A stretch of 64,000 nucleotides of DNA from Arcticibacter svalbardensis MN12-7 (GTDB lineage Bacteria > Bacteroidota > Bacteroidia > Sphingobacteriales > Sphingobacteriaceae), in the NCBI RefSeq assembly GCF_000403135.1, contig NZ_AQPN01000100.1:1-64000 (forward strand), written 5' to 3'. Shown here in pieces: positions 1 to 8,680 of this stretch. The position numbers and the translations under genes were made by a program. Every line of letters begins with the position of its first letter. Within the stretch, counting starts at the first letter, position 1. The notes beneath the pieces are model-generated. The model saw only the letters and a program-made list of their open reading frames with translations, was not told where the DNA came from and ran no database searches.

Positions 1-55
1 TTCTAAATATTCTTAATCATACTATTCTTGTATTAAAATCAATTATTATTGCACC

Positions 56-481
56 ATGGCCCGAATACTAGCTTTTGATTATGGAACCAAACGGATTGGC
101 ATTGCCGTTACTGACCCGTTGCAAATTATAGCAACCGGTTTAACTACCATACATCCTAAAGATATTGTAGATTTTCTTAAAAAATACCTGGAGACCGAAC
201 AAGTAGAGCTTTTCGTTGTCGGCGAGCCCAAACAAATGGATGGCACAGCCTCCCAGTCTATGCCTCATGTGAAGGGATTTATGACTATCTTAAAAAAAGC
301 ATTCCCGGCTATTCCTATTGAAAAAATGGATGAACGTTTTACATCAAAAATGGCATCGGCTGCGATTACGCAAAGCGGACTAAAAAAAGCGGATAGGCAG
401 AGTAAGGAGTTGATCGATACCATATCGGCGACCATTATCCTGCAATCCTGGATGGAGAAAAGAAGTTACGGGGCTTTGTGA
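56..481 (+). CDS. ruvX: Putative pre-16S rRNA nuclease / Holliday junction resolvase-like YqgF (RuvX)
   Basis: A complete 141-residue protein of the usual length for the YqgF/RuvX RNase H-fold family, which acts in 16S rRNA 5'-end maturation in bacteria and was also proposed as a resolvase. Visible family motifs are the N-terminal FDYGTKRIGIAV strand with Asp8, the VVGEP segment with Glu57, the DERFTS motif at about residues 92-97, and the C-terminal helix with Asp121 in LIDTISATIIL; these acidic residues form the predicted metal site. The ATG at 56 is the only start that keeps the first beta-strand. It stands alone: the next gene is on the opposite strand. The exact cellular role (rRNA processing or recombination) cannot be told from sequence. 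Confidence 0.95.
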   Translation: MARILAFDYGTKRIGIAVTDPLQIIATGLTTIHPKDIVDFLKKYLETEQVELFVVGEPKQMDGTASQSMPHVKGFMTILKKAFPAIPIEKMDERFTSKMASAAITQSGLKKADRQSKELIDTISATIILQSWMEKRSYGAL

Positions 482-559
482 ATTAGCTAATCAACCGTCG
501 TACTTTACTTCTCAGGAAATTGAAAAACTAAATTAGCAGGTAATAATAAACGCCGGAAA

Positions 560-1525
560 TTAAATTTTTTTGAACGAAACCCGCTTCCCTGGTACTACAT
601 CTGGAATCACCTGTTTTGATTTTACTGTTTTGGCGCCCGAAGTAGCCTGTTTACCAAGTAAGGAATCCAGTCCCAGCATTAGGAGATTGCCTTTATAGAA
701 CATCTCTATTATCTTTTCTTCTCTGCCTGGATAGTTGGAAATTAGCATATCAACCTCTTTTAAAGGAAAATCTGAGGGATTTTCGGATTGAAAAGTACCG
801 ATAATAGCGCATGGACTGAACCCCTTACTGTTCAATAAGATGCTTTCATTGGTTTGGGCGATAGTGGAGTACAATATCAGGGACATACTGACTAGTACCA
901 GGCAATCTTCAGGAACCGCTTCTGTAAAAGTAATGACTTGTTCTTCTAAGGTTTGATATCCTTCTATGTCTATGTCCTGATACCCCAGGTTTTCGTAATA
1001 CTCTTCCCTGAAGTTAAAAGCGACCAGCATGATTCTTATGCGGTGTTTAATATAGGCTCCGCTTACCCCTTTAGGCCTTTTAATATCTGTTTGCGTTTTC
1101 AAGGAACCTAATGTAACACTCACCAAACCTTCCGTACTTTTACTAACCGAGTGGCTCATCTGAAGCACTTCATTGAGTTTACTATTTGCATTAAAGTCCA
1201 ATCCCTGTAAAAAAGAAAGGTCCCCATCATGCAAATCCCTTTTTCCGTTCTCTCCGCTTACATTATTCAATATCGACCGGTATACCATTTGCGTACTCCT
1301 GTAAGCTGCCGTTCCATCCTTAAAAAAATAAGCCGGTTCAAATGCAGTCCTAATCACAGCAGCCGCAGAACTCGAAAGTCCAAACTCGGTAGCGCTCCTC
1401 TTCGTTTTGTCGGTTTGCTTAAATACCTTTGCCTTGCCCTGGATAATGTTTTTTCCCCGGTACTCCCGGTAGATCACAGAACCTGCAGTTCCATGTACCA
1501 TTCCTTTATTATCTATACTAGCCAT
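560..1525 (-). CDS. DUF6266 family protein
   Basis: This 321-residue protein resembles a Bacteroidota family of unknown function (DUF6266) known from Pedobacter and relatives. The recognisable N-terminal part begins MASIDNKGMVHGTAGSVIYR and continues with a KVFKQTDKTKRSATEFGLSS segment, where a conserved 'T..T..s..FG..s' pattern precedes a hydrophobic helix. There is no signal peptide, membrane helix or catalytic motif that I can recognise. Family members are often present as isolated genes or in several copies per genome. It is monocistronic here, convergent with ruvX. Function is unknown; the family assignment is from memory of the N-terminal pattern. Confidence 0.75.
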   Translation of the reverse strand: MASIDNKGMVHGTAGSVIYREYRGKNIIQGKAKVFKQTDKTKRSATEFGLSSSAAAVIRTAFEPAYFFKDGTAAYRSTQMVYRSILNNVSGENGKRDLHDGDLSFLQGLDFNANSKLNEVLQMSHSVSKSTEGLVSVTLGSLKTQTDIKRPKGVSGAYIKHRIRIMLVAFNFREEYYENLGYQDIDIEGYQTLEEQVITFTEAVPEDCLVLVSMSLILYSTIAQTNESILLNSKGFSPCAIIGTFQSENPSDFPLKEVDMLISNYPGREEKIIEMFYKGNLLMLGLDSLLGKQATSGAKTVKSKQVIPDVVPGKRVSFKKI

Positions 1526-1987
1526 AATCTTAATGATTTACAGCAAAGTAATCGCTAAAGATTTCTAATAACAAAAGTCTAGCTAAATTTTCTCGAATCT
1601 TCTCTCCTACGTCATAAAACAACCAAAAAGAGCACATAAATCAGGATAACTGCTATAATAATTATAATTCACAGTATAAACAAAGCATTAAAAATCTAGA
1701 ATAAGTCCGACTTATAATAGTCTACATTGGACTCATTCTGGTTCCTTATTGCAGTTTTATTAGAGTATTTTAGTATCAGGGTTAGCAAATGCAAAACCAG
1801 CCAATTTGATTTATTTAAAACGGTAAAAATCAAGTTAAAGACTTCTTTGTTTAATAATTGAAAGGATAAACTGCCATTTGAGCCTGAACTCAAGGAATGC
1901 AGGAAAAGTATTGAGACCTTATTCGCTTAGATATGTGACTATTTCATGCTCAAAAATAATTATATTAAATTTTTGAAGGGTTTAGCT

Positions 1988-2089
1988 ATGAAGACCTTTG
2001 TCATACTTACCGCAGTTATTGCTTGCAGTATATTAATATCAAAAAATAACAAGCTCATTTATCAGCTTAAGTACCTGCTCACGTTTTAA
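1988..2089 (+). pseudogene. Possible 33-residue signal-peptide remnant
   Basis: The short frame reads MKTFVILTAVIACSILIS followed by about 15 polar residues and a stop. The first 18 residues look like a hydrophobic secretion signal with a basic start. Nothing recognisable follows, so it is either a decayed 5' end of an exported-protein gene or chance in AT-rich DNA. Confidence 0.2.
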
Positions 2090-2242
2090 TGGCACAATAT
2101 GCCCTAACTTTAAATGGATTCAGTAAGTGCTTACTAAAAAATATATCAGCCATGACAAGTTCGCATATATCAGGAATCTTCATATTTTTTAGTGATAATT
2201 CAAATAAACAAAGTGCCGAATAGGTTATTAGAACACTGTTTT

Positions 2243-2277
2243 TGATAATAAGCACAAGTTTTTAACTGATATTATCA
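2243..2277. promoter_or_regulatory. Inverted repeat upstream of the DUF4007 operon
   Basis: TGATAATA (2243-2250) and TATTATCA (2270-2277) form a perfect 8-bp inverted repeat with a 19-base spacer, about 85 bases before the first gene of the plus-strand island operon. It could be an operator or a hairpin in the leader. AT-rich repeats of this length can arise by chance, so support is weak. Confidence 0.3.
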
Positions 2278-2362
2278 TACCATCTGTGGACAGCATGATC
2301 GGTAAAGACTAATTTATCTGTTTAAATTGTTTGATATTTGTAGTAAATATTAGGCTAACAAT

Positions 2363-3238
2363 ATGCGTATTAGTTTTAGCGGCCACGAAACTTTTGTTTG
2401 CCGGCAGTTTTGGTTAAAAAAGGGTTATGAGCATTTACTTGCACATAGATCTTTTGTTGATGATGATGCTGTAGTGCATTTAGGAGTAGGTAAGAATATG
2501 ACCACAGCAATTAAGTTCTGGCTAAGAGGATTTAATATCGCAGATGATCATGACAAGATAACCACATTTGGTGATTATGTTTTTTCAGGAAAAGACCCAT
2601 ACTTGGAAGACTCAGCTTCACTTTGGTTGTTGCACTATATGGTAATCAATAATGAAAGGGTTTTTATCTTCAACAGCTTTTTCAATCAGTTTTTAAAAGA
2701 GAAAAATGAATTCACTAAGCCTCAGCTAATTTCATTTTTAAAGCGTAAAACGGAAGAAAGCGGAATAAAGCATTTCAGTGACAAAACATATGGTTCAGAC
2801 GCAAATGTATTTTTGCGTACTTATAATAGAGCAAATGACGGGAAAGCTGACATAGAAGAAGAGACCGCTAATTTATTGGTCGAATTGAATCTGATTCGAC
2901 CATTTACGAGGCTATCGCTGGATGGTAAAACTTCCATTCAATGGTTTAAGGTAATAAGGGAAAGTAGAGAAAATCTGCCTCGTGAAATACTAGCTTACGC
3001 CATTATCAATACTTTTGGTAATGAGGTTCAATCATTGTCTTTTAAAGATTTACTTGAGAGTGTTAATTCTCCAGGTAATATTTTTTGCTTAACTGAAAAA
3101 GGCCTTGAAGAAAAACTTGTTGAACTAGCACATGTATGGCCATTAGATTTTAATTATAACGAAACAGCTGGTAATCGGGTATTTCAGATTAAAAGAGAAT
3201 TAGATAAATGGGAGTTTTTAAATAGATATTATGGTTAA
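2363..3238 (+). CDS. DUF4007 family protein, first gene of a phosphorothioation-like operon
   Basis: A 291-residue protein with the signature start of DUF4007: FSGHETFVCRQFWLKKGYEHL, then LGVGKNMTTAIKFWL at about residues 41-55. DUF4007 proteins are known mainly from gene clusters with PAPS-reductase-like (DndC-like) proteins and are thought to belong to DNA sulfur-modification or related defence systems; the biochemical role is not known. I see no signal peptide, metal motif or P-loop. The C-terminal half is probably helical. The stop overlaps the start of the next gene by 8 bases, so the two are translationally coupled. The ATG at 2363 directly begins the conserved FSGHETF strand, which supports this start. 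Confidence 0.8.
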   Translation: MRISFSGHETFVCRQFWLKKGYEHLLAHRSFVDDDAVVHLGVGKNMTTAIKFWLRGFNIADDHDKITTFGDYVFSGKDPYLEDSASLWLLHYMVINNERVFIFNSFFNQFLKEKNEFTKPQLISFLKRKTEESGIKHFSDKTYGSDANVFLRTYNRANDGKADIEEETANLLVELNLIRPFTRLSLDGKTSIQWFKVIRESRENLPREILAYAIINTFGNEVQSLSFKDLLESVNSPGNIFCLTEKGLEEKLVELAHVWPLDFNYNETAGNRVFQIKRELDKWEFLNRYYG

Positions 3239-6200
3239 GCATTTTTCGCCTTCTCAGAATATACTGATCAATAATTTTAATGTTAGCGAATTTATAATAA
3301 CACCGAATACACAGGAGGTATTTGATGCTATTATAAACAATTATGAATCAGGAGTAAGATCAATTAATTTAATTGGAGCTTATGGCACTGGTAAATCCAC
3401 ATTCTTTAATGCTTTATCCTATCACCTGAATGAGGAAAAGATTTTTGTGCAAGGTAGGGAATGGACAAGTTATAGTAATTTCGATATTTTAAAGTTGGTT
3501 GGAAGTTATGACTCTATCATAGACAATGTTAAAAACCTTATTGGCTCATCCAGCAATAAACCATCAGAAGTGGTTAAAGAATTAGAAGGTCTTATCAAAA
3601 ATTCTAATAGGGAAAAAAGAGGTCTTATCTTGATGATAGATGAGTTTGGTAAGTTCTTGGAATATGCCTCAGTAAATGGTGCAGAAAAGGAGCTATACTT
3701 CTTACAACAAATTGCAGAGGTTTTCAATAATATAGAATATGAAGCTGCTTTTATAACAACTCTTCATCAAGATTTTTCAGCCTATGCTGTTGAGTTAAAT
3801 AACACCCAACGTAACGAGTGGATAAAGGTAAAAGGCCGATTTAAAGAACTCACTTTTAATGAGCCAGTAGAGCAACTTCTACTTCTCGCAAGTAAGACAA
3901 TAGCCGCCCAACCGAACCAAGATAACCTAGAAAAAATAAGATATTTAATAGGGATTATTAGTGATGCTAAAGCTTTTCCGCTAAAGGATTACTTTGATCA
4001 GAGAACAGCCAATAGTATATATCCCTTGGATCTATTGTCTGGGAGTATCCTTGCTTTAGCCCTTCAGCAATATGGACAGAACGAACGGTCACTCTTTACT
4101 TTTTTAAATGCTCATAGCTTTTATGGTTTAGACGATTTAAATAAAGGAAGCCAAAATTTTTATGCCATATCAAATGTGTATGACTATTTAAACTATAACC
4201 TTTATTCATTTCTGAATTCAAAAGCCAATATGCATTATAGTAAATGGGCGGAAATTAAAAATGCGTTGGAAAGAGTAGAAGGAGAAGTAGAAGAAAAAGA
4301 TCATAAACTGTATCAAACATTAATTAAAACTATTGGCTTACTAAATATTTTTAGCCATGCAGGGGCTAAATTAGATTTAAACTTTTTGACAAATTACATT
4401 GAGCTAACCGGTAAGCTCAATGATGTGGAAGCAGCTATTAAAAATCTTCAACGGTTAAATTTGTTATCATATAATCGGTATTCTCAACGCTATTTTTATT
4501 CGGATACGACTGCTGTTAATATTGATGATGCCATACATGAGGCAGGTCTGGAAATTAGTAGAGCGAATAATATTGTAAGCTTTTTAAATGGTTATTTCCC
4601 TTTAGCACCCGTTTCTGCAAAAAGAACTTATTACGAAAAAGGAACACCACGTATTTTTGAATATAAAATCAGTGACTCTCCATACTCAGCCTCAAAACCT
4701 ACAGGTCAGATAGATGGATTTATCAATCTGATCTTTAACGAAAAAATAAAAGAAGCCGACATTATAAAAGCATCTTCAAACACTGATCAAGCAATTATTT
4801 ATGCACATTTTCTAAGGGCTGATGCGATACAGCATGCTATTGAAGAAATTGAAAAGGCAGAAATTGCGAAAGCTAAATACCTCAATGATAAGATTATTCA
4901 AAGGGAGTTAAACGCAATAGTAGACATACAAAAAAATTTGCTCAACTATCTGTTATATGAAGGTTTTTATGATTGGGATTCTGTAAATTGGTATTATAAC
5001 GGCAAAAAAGTTACCTTGCAAAATAGCAGACACTTCAATGCTCTTTTGTCTGACATATCCGATCTTGTATATCCTTCAACACCTGTATTTATAAGCGAAC
5101 TTGCTAACAGAAATAAACTTTCTACTCCCATATCAGCGGCTAGAAAATCTTTGCTAGAAGCATTGATCAACTGTGGGGAAGAAGAAGGCTTAAGTATTGA
5201 AGGATTTCCACCTCAAAAAAGTATTTATCTCTCTTTGTTGTTACAGACAGGTATACATAGGAAAACTGATAACGGATGGTCGTTGCAGCCGCTAAATGAT
5301 TCCGCTCTGGATACCAACAACTTTTTGCCTTTATTTAAAACTTGTAATGCTTTTATAAATGGTACAAAGGGAGCCAAAAGGAGCATAAGTGAGTTATATG
5401 CTCTTTTGGAAGAACCTCCATTCAAACTAAAGAGAGGTTTTCTTGATTTTTGGATACCTATATACCTTTTAATGAAATCGGATGATTTTGCTATGTATGG
5501 GCAAAATGGTTTTATACCAGAAATCAATGCAGATATACTTGAGCTTTTAGTTAAAAATCCTAAACATTACGAGATCAAAGCTTTTGATACAGAAGGTATT
5601 AAAGTAAGCTTGTTCAACCGTTACCGCGATTTGTTATCACTAAGCGAAGAAAAACAAACTTCAACTGAGGGATTCATTAAAACGATCGTTCCTTTTTTTA
5701 AATTTTATAGAGACTTAAAGCCCTATGTAAAACAAACTAAAAGATTGAGTAAGAAGGTTCAAAATGTAAGAAAAGCACTTACAGAGGCTACAGATCCGGA
5801 GAAATTATTTTTCGAAGATTTACCAAGCGCACTTAATTATGATTTAATTCAGTTAAATAAAACCCCGGAGTTATTGATTGAATTTAGCACTGAGTTACAA
5901 AATTCGATTAGAGAATTGCGTAGTGCTTATGATGAATTATTAAATCATTTTGAAATCATTATTAATTCTTTGTGGAATATACCATACACTTTCCTTGAAT
6001 ACAAGGAACAATTAAGAAACAGATATTCAGGATCAGTGAAAAAATACCTGTTGTTATCTTATCAAAAAACTTTTTTTGATCGACTGTGTTCGCCACTTGA
6101 GGATAGAGGAGCATGGCTCTCATCAGTGGCACAGGCAACTGTTGGGAAAACATTAGACCAAATTACAGATAAGGAAGTTGAGCAATTGCAAGAGCGTTTT

Positions 6201-6467
6201 TTAACCCTTGTCCACGAATTAGATAATCTGAATGATATGGCATTGCAAAAAGTCAACCTTGAACAGGAAGATGTCTTTAAATTGGAGCTTACTACACCAG
6301 GAAATAACATTAGTCAAAAAATAGTTCGCATACCTAAAATACAAAGTGCCCAATTCCAAAATTTGGAAAGCGAATTGTCTGGTTTAATACAAAAAGAGAA
6401 TAAAACCACAAAAATTGCTATATTGGCAAAACTGCTAAAACAAGTATTAGATGACGATAGAAAATAA
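3231..6467 (+). CDS. Large P-loop ATPase of the island (BrxC/PglY-like in style)
   Basis: A 1078-residue protein with an N-terminal ATPase domain: Walker A GAYGTGKS at residues 49-56 and Walker B LILMIDEFGKF with Asp137-Glu138. The spacing and the words 'GaYGtGKStf' and 'mIDEfGKfley' recall BrxC/PglY ATPases of BREX systems and other large defence ATPases, but the similarity is by eye only. The remaining roughly 750 residues are predicted to be mostly helical, with charged coiled-coil-like stretches near residues 820-860 (KQTKRLSKKVQNVRKAL), and carry no nuclease or helicase motif I recognise. It is coupled to DUF4007 upstream (8-base overlap) and to the PP-loop gene downstream (17-base overlap), which suggests a stoichiometric complex. 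Inferred role: ATP-driven DNA-remodelling partner of the sulfur-transfer enzyme. Confidence 0.7.
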   Translation: MVKHFSPSQNILINNFNVSEFIITPNTQEVFDAIINNYESGVRSINLIGAYGTGKSTFFNALSYHLNEEKIFVQGREWTSYSNFDILKLVGSYDSIIDNVKNLIGSSSNKPSEVVKELEGLIKNSNREKRGLILMIDEFGKFLEYASVNGAEKELYFLQQIAEVFNNIEYEAAFITTLHQDFSAYAVELNNTQRNEWIKVKGRFKELTFNEPVEQLLLLASKTIAAQPNQDNLEKIRYLIGIISDAKAFPLKDYFDQRTANSIYPLDLLSGSILALALQQYGQNERSLFTFLNAHSFYGLDDLNKGSQNFYAISNVYDYLNYNLYSFLNSKANMHYSKWAEIKNALERVEGEVEEKDHKLYQTLIKTIGLLNIFSHAGAKLDLNFLTNYIELTGKLNDVEAAIKNLQRLNLLSYNRYSQRYFYSDTTAVNIDDAIHEAGLEISRANNIVSFLNGYFPLAPVSAKRTYYEKGTPRIFEYKISDSPYSASKPTGQIDGFINLIFNEKIKEADIIKASSNTDQAIIYAHFLRADAIQHAIEEIEKAEIAKAKYLNDKIIQRELNAIVDIQKNLLNYLLYEGFYDWDSVNWYYNGKKVTLQNSRHFNALLSDISDLVYPSTPVFISELANRNKLSTPISAARKSLLEALINCGEEEGLSIEGFPPQKSIYLSLLLQTGIHRKTDNGWSLQPLNDSALDTNNFLPLFKTCNAFINGTKGAKRSISELYALLEEPPFKLKRGFLDFWIPIYLLMKSDDFAMYGQNGFIPEINADILELLVKNPKHYEIKAFDTEGIKVSLFNRYRDLLSLSEEKQTSTEGFIKTIVPFFKFYRDLKPYVKQTKRLSKKVQNVRKALTEATDPEKLFFEDLPSALNYDLIQLNKTPELLIEFSTELQNSIRELRSAYDELLNHFEIIINSLWNIPYTFLEYKEQLRNRYSGSVKKYLLLSYQKTFFDRLCSPLEDRGAWLSSVAQATVGKTLDQITDKEVEQLQERFLTLVHELDNLNDMALQKVNLEQEDVFKLELTTPGNNISQKIVRIPKIQSAQFQNLESELSGLIQKENKTTKIAILAKLLKQVLDDDRK

Positions 6468-7566
6468 TAGTGTAAGGCATGTCTTAGGTATTTCAGGAGG
6501 GAAAGACAGTGCAGCATTAGCTATTTATATGAAAGAGTTATATCCACAAATGGATATAGAATTTTATACATGTGATACTGGCAAAGAACTTGACGAGACT
6601 TATCAGCTCATCCGTAATCTAGAATCTAAACTAGGCGTTAGCATTAATAAACTTTATGCTAAAGAAGGGGACAAAGGAAACCCTTTTGATTTTTACCATA
6701 ACCTTTATGGTGGCTATCTTCCATCTTCAAACGCTCGCTGGTGTACACAAAAACTAAAGATTGAACCTTTTGAAAATTACATTGGTACTACACCTGTAAT
6801 TTCATATGTGGGTATTCGCGGAGATGAAGACCGAGAGGGTTACATCTCTACCAAATCACACGTACAATCTATTTTCCCTTTCAGGGAAAATATTTGGAGT
6901 GAAGAGGTAATTGGTAAAGTATTAAAGAATGAAAATCAACAAAAGCTCCTTGCTTTATATAAAGAGTTTTTAAGTCAGAACTTATACCAAAGGGCTGTAG
7001 ATATTCTTAAAACACCCTTATCATTCTCGTATAATCAAAATCAAAAGTTGAAGGCGTTGATGGATCTAGGAATTAAGGAATTTAATCATGTGGCTTTCCA
7101 ATCTTTGAAAGATTCTAATCTTCCTATTGCTCTAGTTAACGATTTTCCCTTGCTAAACAACGAATCAGTCTTAATTCGCGATGATATATTTAGAATATTA
7201 CGCGAAAGCGGAGTAGGTGTACCTGCTTATTATGAAGAAATTCCTTACGAAGTTAATGGGCAGATAGGTAAGTATAATCGTAGCCGATCTGGGTGTTTCT
7301 TTTGTTTCTTTCAACGGAAAATTGAATGGGTTTGGCTGTATGAACAAAATCCTGTCAAATTCTTTTTGGCTGTTGAGTATGAAAAAGATGGCTACACCTG
7401 GATGCAAGATGAACGCTTAGAAGAACTAATTAATCCTGAGCGAATTAATCAAATTAAATTAGAATTTTTAACCAAACAGCAAAACGCTGCTCAAAATTAT
7501 CGATCAAATAAGTTAATTGATATTTTAGATGCGGAAGAAGAAGGTTGTTTAGCTTGTTTTATATAG
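6451..7566 (+). CDS. PAPS reductase family / DndC-like PP-loop protein
   Basis: A 371-residue adenylating PP-loop enzyme of the phosphoadenosine-phosphosulfate reductase superfamily. The pyrophosphate loop SGGKDS is at residues 15-20, followed by FYTCDTGKELDET (Cys41) and the substrate-site motif RWCTQKLK (Cys98). A CFFC pair at about residues 282-285 and a C-terminal CLAC pair at 366-369 give further cysteines that could hold an iron-sulfur cluster, as in DndC, which activates and transfers sulfur to the DNA backbone. It is longer than CysH (about 240 residues) and lies in a defence operon, not with sulfate-assimilation genes, which favours a DNA sulfur-modification role. No cysteine desulfurase (DndA/SspA/IscS) is nearby, so the housekeeping enzyme would have to supply sulfur. 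Role is inferred; the fold assignment is solid. Confidence 0.85.
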   Translation: MTIENNSVRHVLGISGGKDSAALAIYMKELYPQMDIEFYTCDTGKELDETYQLIRNLESKLGVSINKLYAKEGDKGNPFDFYHNLYGGYLPSSNARWCTQKLKIEPFENYIGTTPVISYVGIRGDEDREGYISTKSHVQSIFPFRENIWSEEVIGKVLKNENQQKLLALYKEFLSQNLYQRAVDILKTPLSFSYNQNQKLKALMDLGIKEFNHVAFQSLKDSNLPIALVNDFPLLNNESVLIRDDIFRILRESGVGVPAYYEEIPYEVNGQIGKYNRSRSGCFFCFFQRKIEWVWLYEQNPVKFFLAVEYEKDGYTWMQDERLEELINPERINQIKLEFLTKQQNAAQNYRSNKLIDILDAEEEGCLACFI

Positions 7567-7568
7567 TA

Positions 7569-8675
7569 ATGGAATATAAAATAGAAAAATGGCAATTAAG
7601 ACAATTGCTAAAAATTTTAGAGGAAAAGAAACTCGATTTAAATCCGCCATATCAAAGAAATGCCATTTGGCCCAAAAAGACTCAAAGATTTTTAATTAAT
7701 TCAATAAAATCTGGTATTCCCGTGCCCAGTATCTTTCTATATGAAAAAGAAGTCGAAAATTACGAGATGGTTGATGGACAACAACGCACAAGAGCGATCC
7801 ATCTTTATAACTCGACAGGGGAAATTGACCTATCATCAGACGACTCAGATTTCAAAAAGGATCATTTTTTGAGTTATGAAATACCAGTTACTATTATTAC
7901 GAAAGTGGAGATAGGGGAATCTATTGAAGAGTTTTACTACATGGTCAATTCAAGTGGGGTTAAACTAAATCGTCCAGAAACTTTGAAAGCGCAATATTTT
8001 GATTCAAAGTTTTTAAAATTAGTCCAAGATATAACTATTTCAGAGTCATTTAATAAATTAAATATTATTCCAGCTAACTCTCAAAAAAGAATGTTAGACA
8101 GGGATTTGGTTGAAGAATTATGTGCACTCGTAATTTATGGAATAACTGATAAGAAAGCTCAAGTAGACAAGTTATATATTAATGACATAAATGATGAGGA
8201 CGAAGCTATATGTAGATCAAAATTCAAAGAAATCTTAGACCATTTATCTAGATTTGATGAAATTCGTTTAATTAAAACAACTAGGTTTCGGCAAAGGAAT
8301 GATTTTTATACACTGTTTGGATTTATAAAAGATAATGTCAATATTGGAAATGACGCTTTAGATTATTTTTATAAATTATTGATAATTTTAGAAAAAGGTA
8401 TTCGTCCCAATAGTAGAAGTGCAGCTAGAGAATTGGCTGAATATGCTTTTAATTGTGTTAGCCAATCAAATTCTGCTAATGCTAGATTGAAAAGAATAGA
8501 AATCTTTAATAACTTATTTCTTAATGACAGTAAATTACCGAATACTTCTCAAGAAGAAATCAGAAGCTATTACCCTGCTGAAGGTGAATATTTTAAGCAA
8601 ATTGGTAAGTATTACACATTTAATGATATGACACTAAATCGGGCCGTTCTGGAAAAGGAACAGCAAAATTTTTAA
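7569..8675 (+). CDS. DUF262 (ParB/GmrSD-N-like) domain protein
   Basis: A 368-residue protein with an N-terminal DUF262 domain: NPPYQRNAIWP at about residues 25-35 and the diagnostic DGQQR at 69-73, a ParB-like NTP-binding fold. In GmrSD and SspE this domain hydrolyses nucleotides and senses modified DNA, and is normally followed by a DUF1524 HNH nuclease. Here I see no HNH motif in the C-terminal half, so this is a sensor-only version or uses another effector. The start is taken at the ATG at 7569, two bases after the PP-loop gene's stop; an upstream in-frame start at 7545 would overlap that gene. The kinase gene follows within 6 bases. Likely the modification reader of the island; this is inference. 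Confidence 0.8.
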   Translation: MEYKIEKWQLRQLLKILEEKKLDLNPPYQRNAIWPKKTQRFLINSIKSGIPVPSIFLYEKEVENYEMVDGQQRTRAIHLYNSTGEIDLSSDDSDFKKDHFLSYEIPVTIITKVEIGESIEEFYYMVNSSGVKLNRPETLKAQYFDSKFLKLVQDITISESFNKLNIIPANSQKRMLDRDLVEELCALVIYGITDKKAQVDKLYINDINDEDEAICRSKFKEILDHLSRFDEIRLIKTTRFRQRNDFYTLFGFIKDNVNIGNDALDYFYKLLIILEKGIRPNSRSAARELAEYAFNCVSQSNSANARLKRIEIFNNLFLNDSKLPNTSQEEIRSYYPAEGEYFKQIGKYYTFNDMTLNRAVLEKEQQNF

Positions 8676-8680
8676 TAATT

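Larger units (their letters stand above)
1526..2362. other. AT-rich gene-poor stretch upstream of the defence island
   Basis: No convincing gene lies in these 837 bases. A 65-residue minus-strand frame (1696-1893) has no recognisable features. A 33-residue plus-strand frame at 1988-2089 begins with a signal-peptide-like stretch (MKTFVILTAVIACSILIS) and may be the 5' remnant of a lost secreted protein. An 8-bp inverted repeat lies at 2243-2277 upstream of the DUF4007 gene. The stretch probably marks the left edge of the acquired island. Confidence 0.5.

Noticed and set aside
1229-1558. 109-residue plus-strand frame
   Set aside because: Lies fully antisense to most of the DUF6266 gene, whose protein is family-like; no independent features.
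1696-1893. 65-residue minus-strand frame in the gene-poor stretch
   Set aside because: No recognisable motif, AT-rich composition, no partner gene; reported only as part of the intergenic description.
7545-7568. Upstream in-frame start of the DUF262 gene
   Set aside because: It would overlap the PP-loop gene by 22 bases and adds eight residues before the family-like start; the ATG at 7569 directly follows the previous stop.
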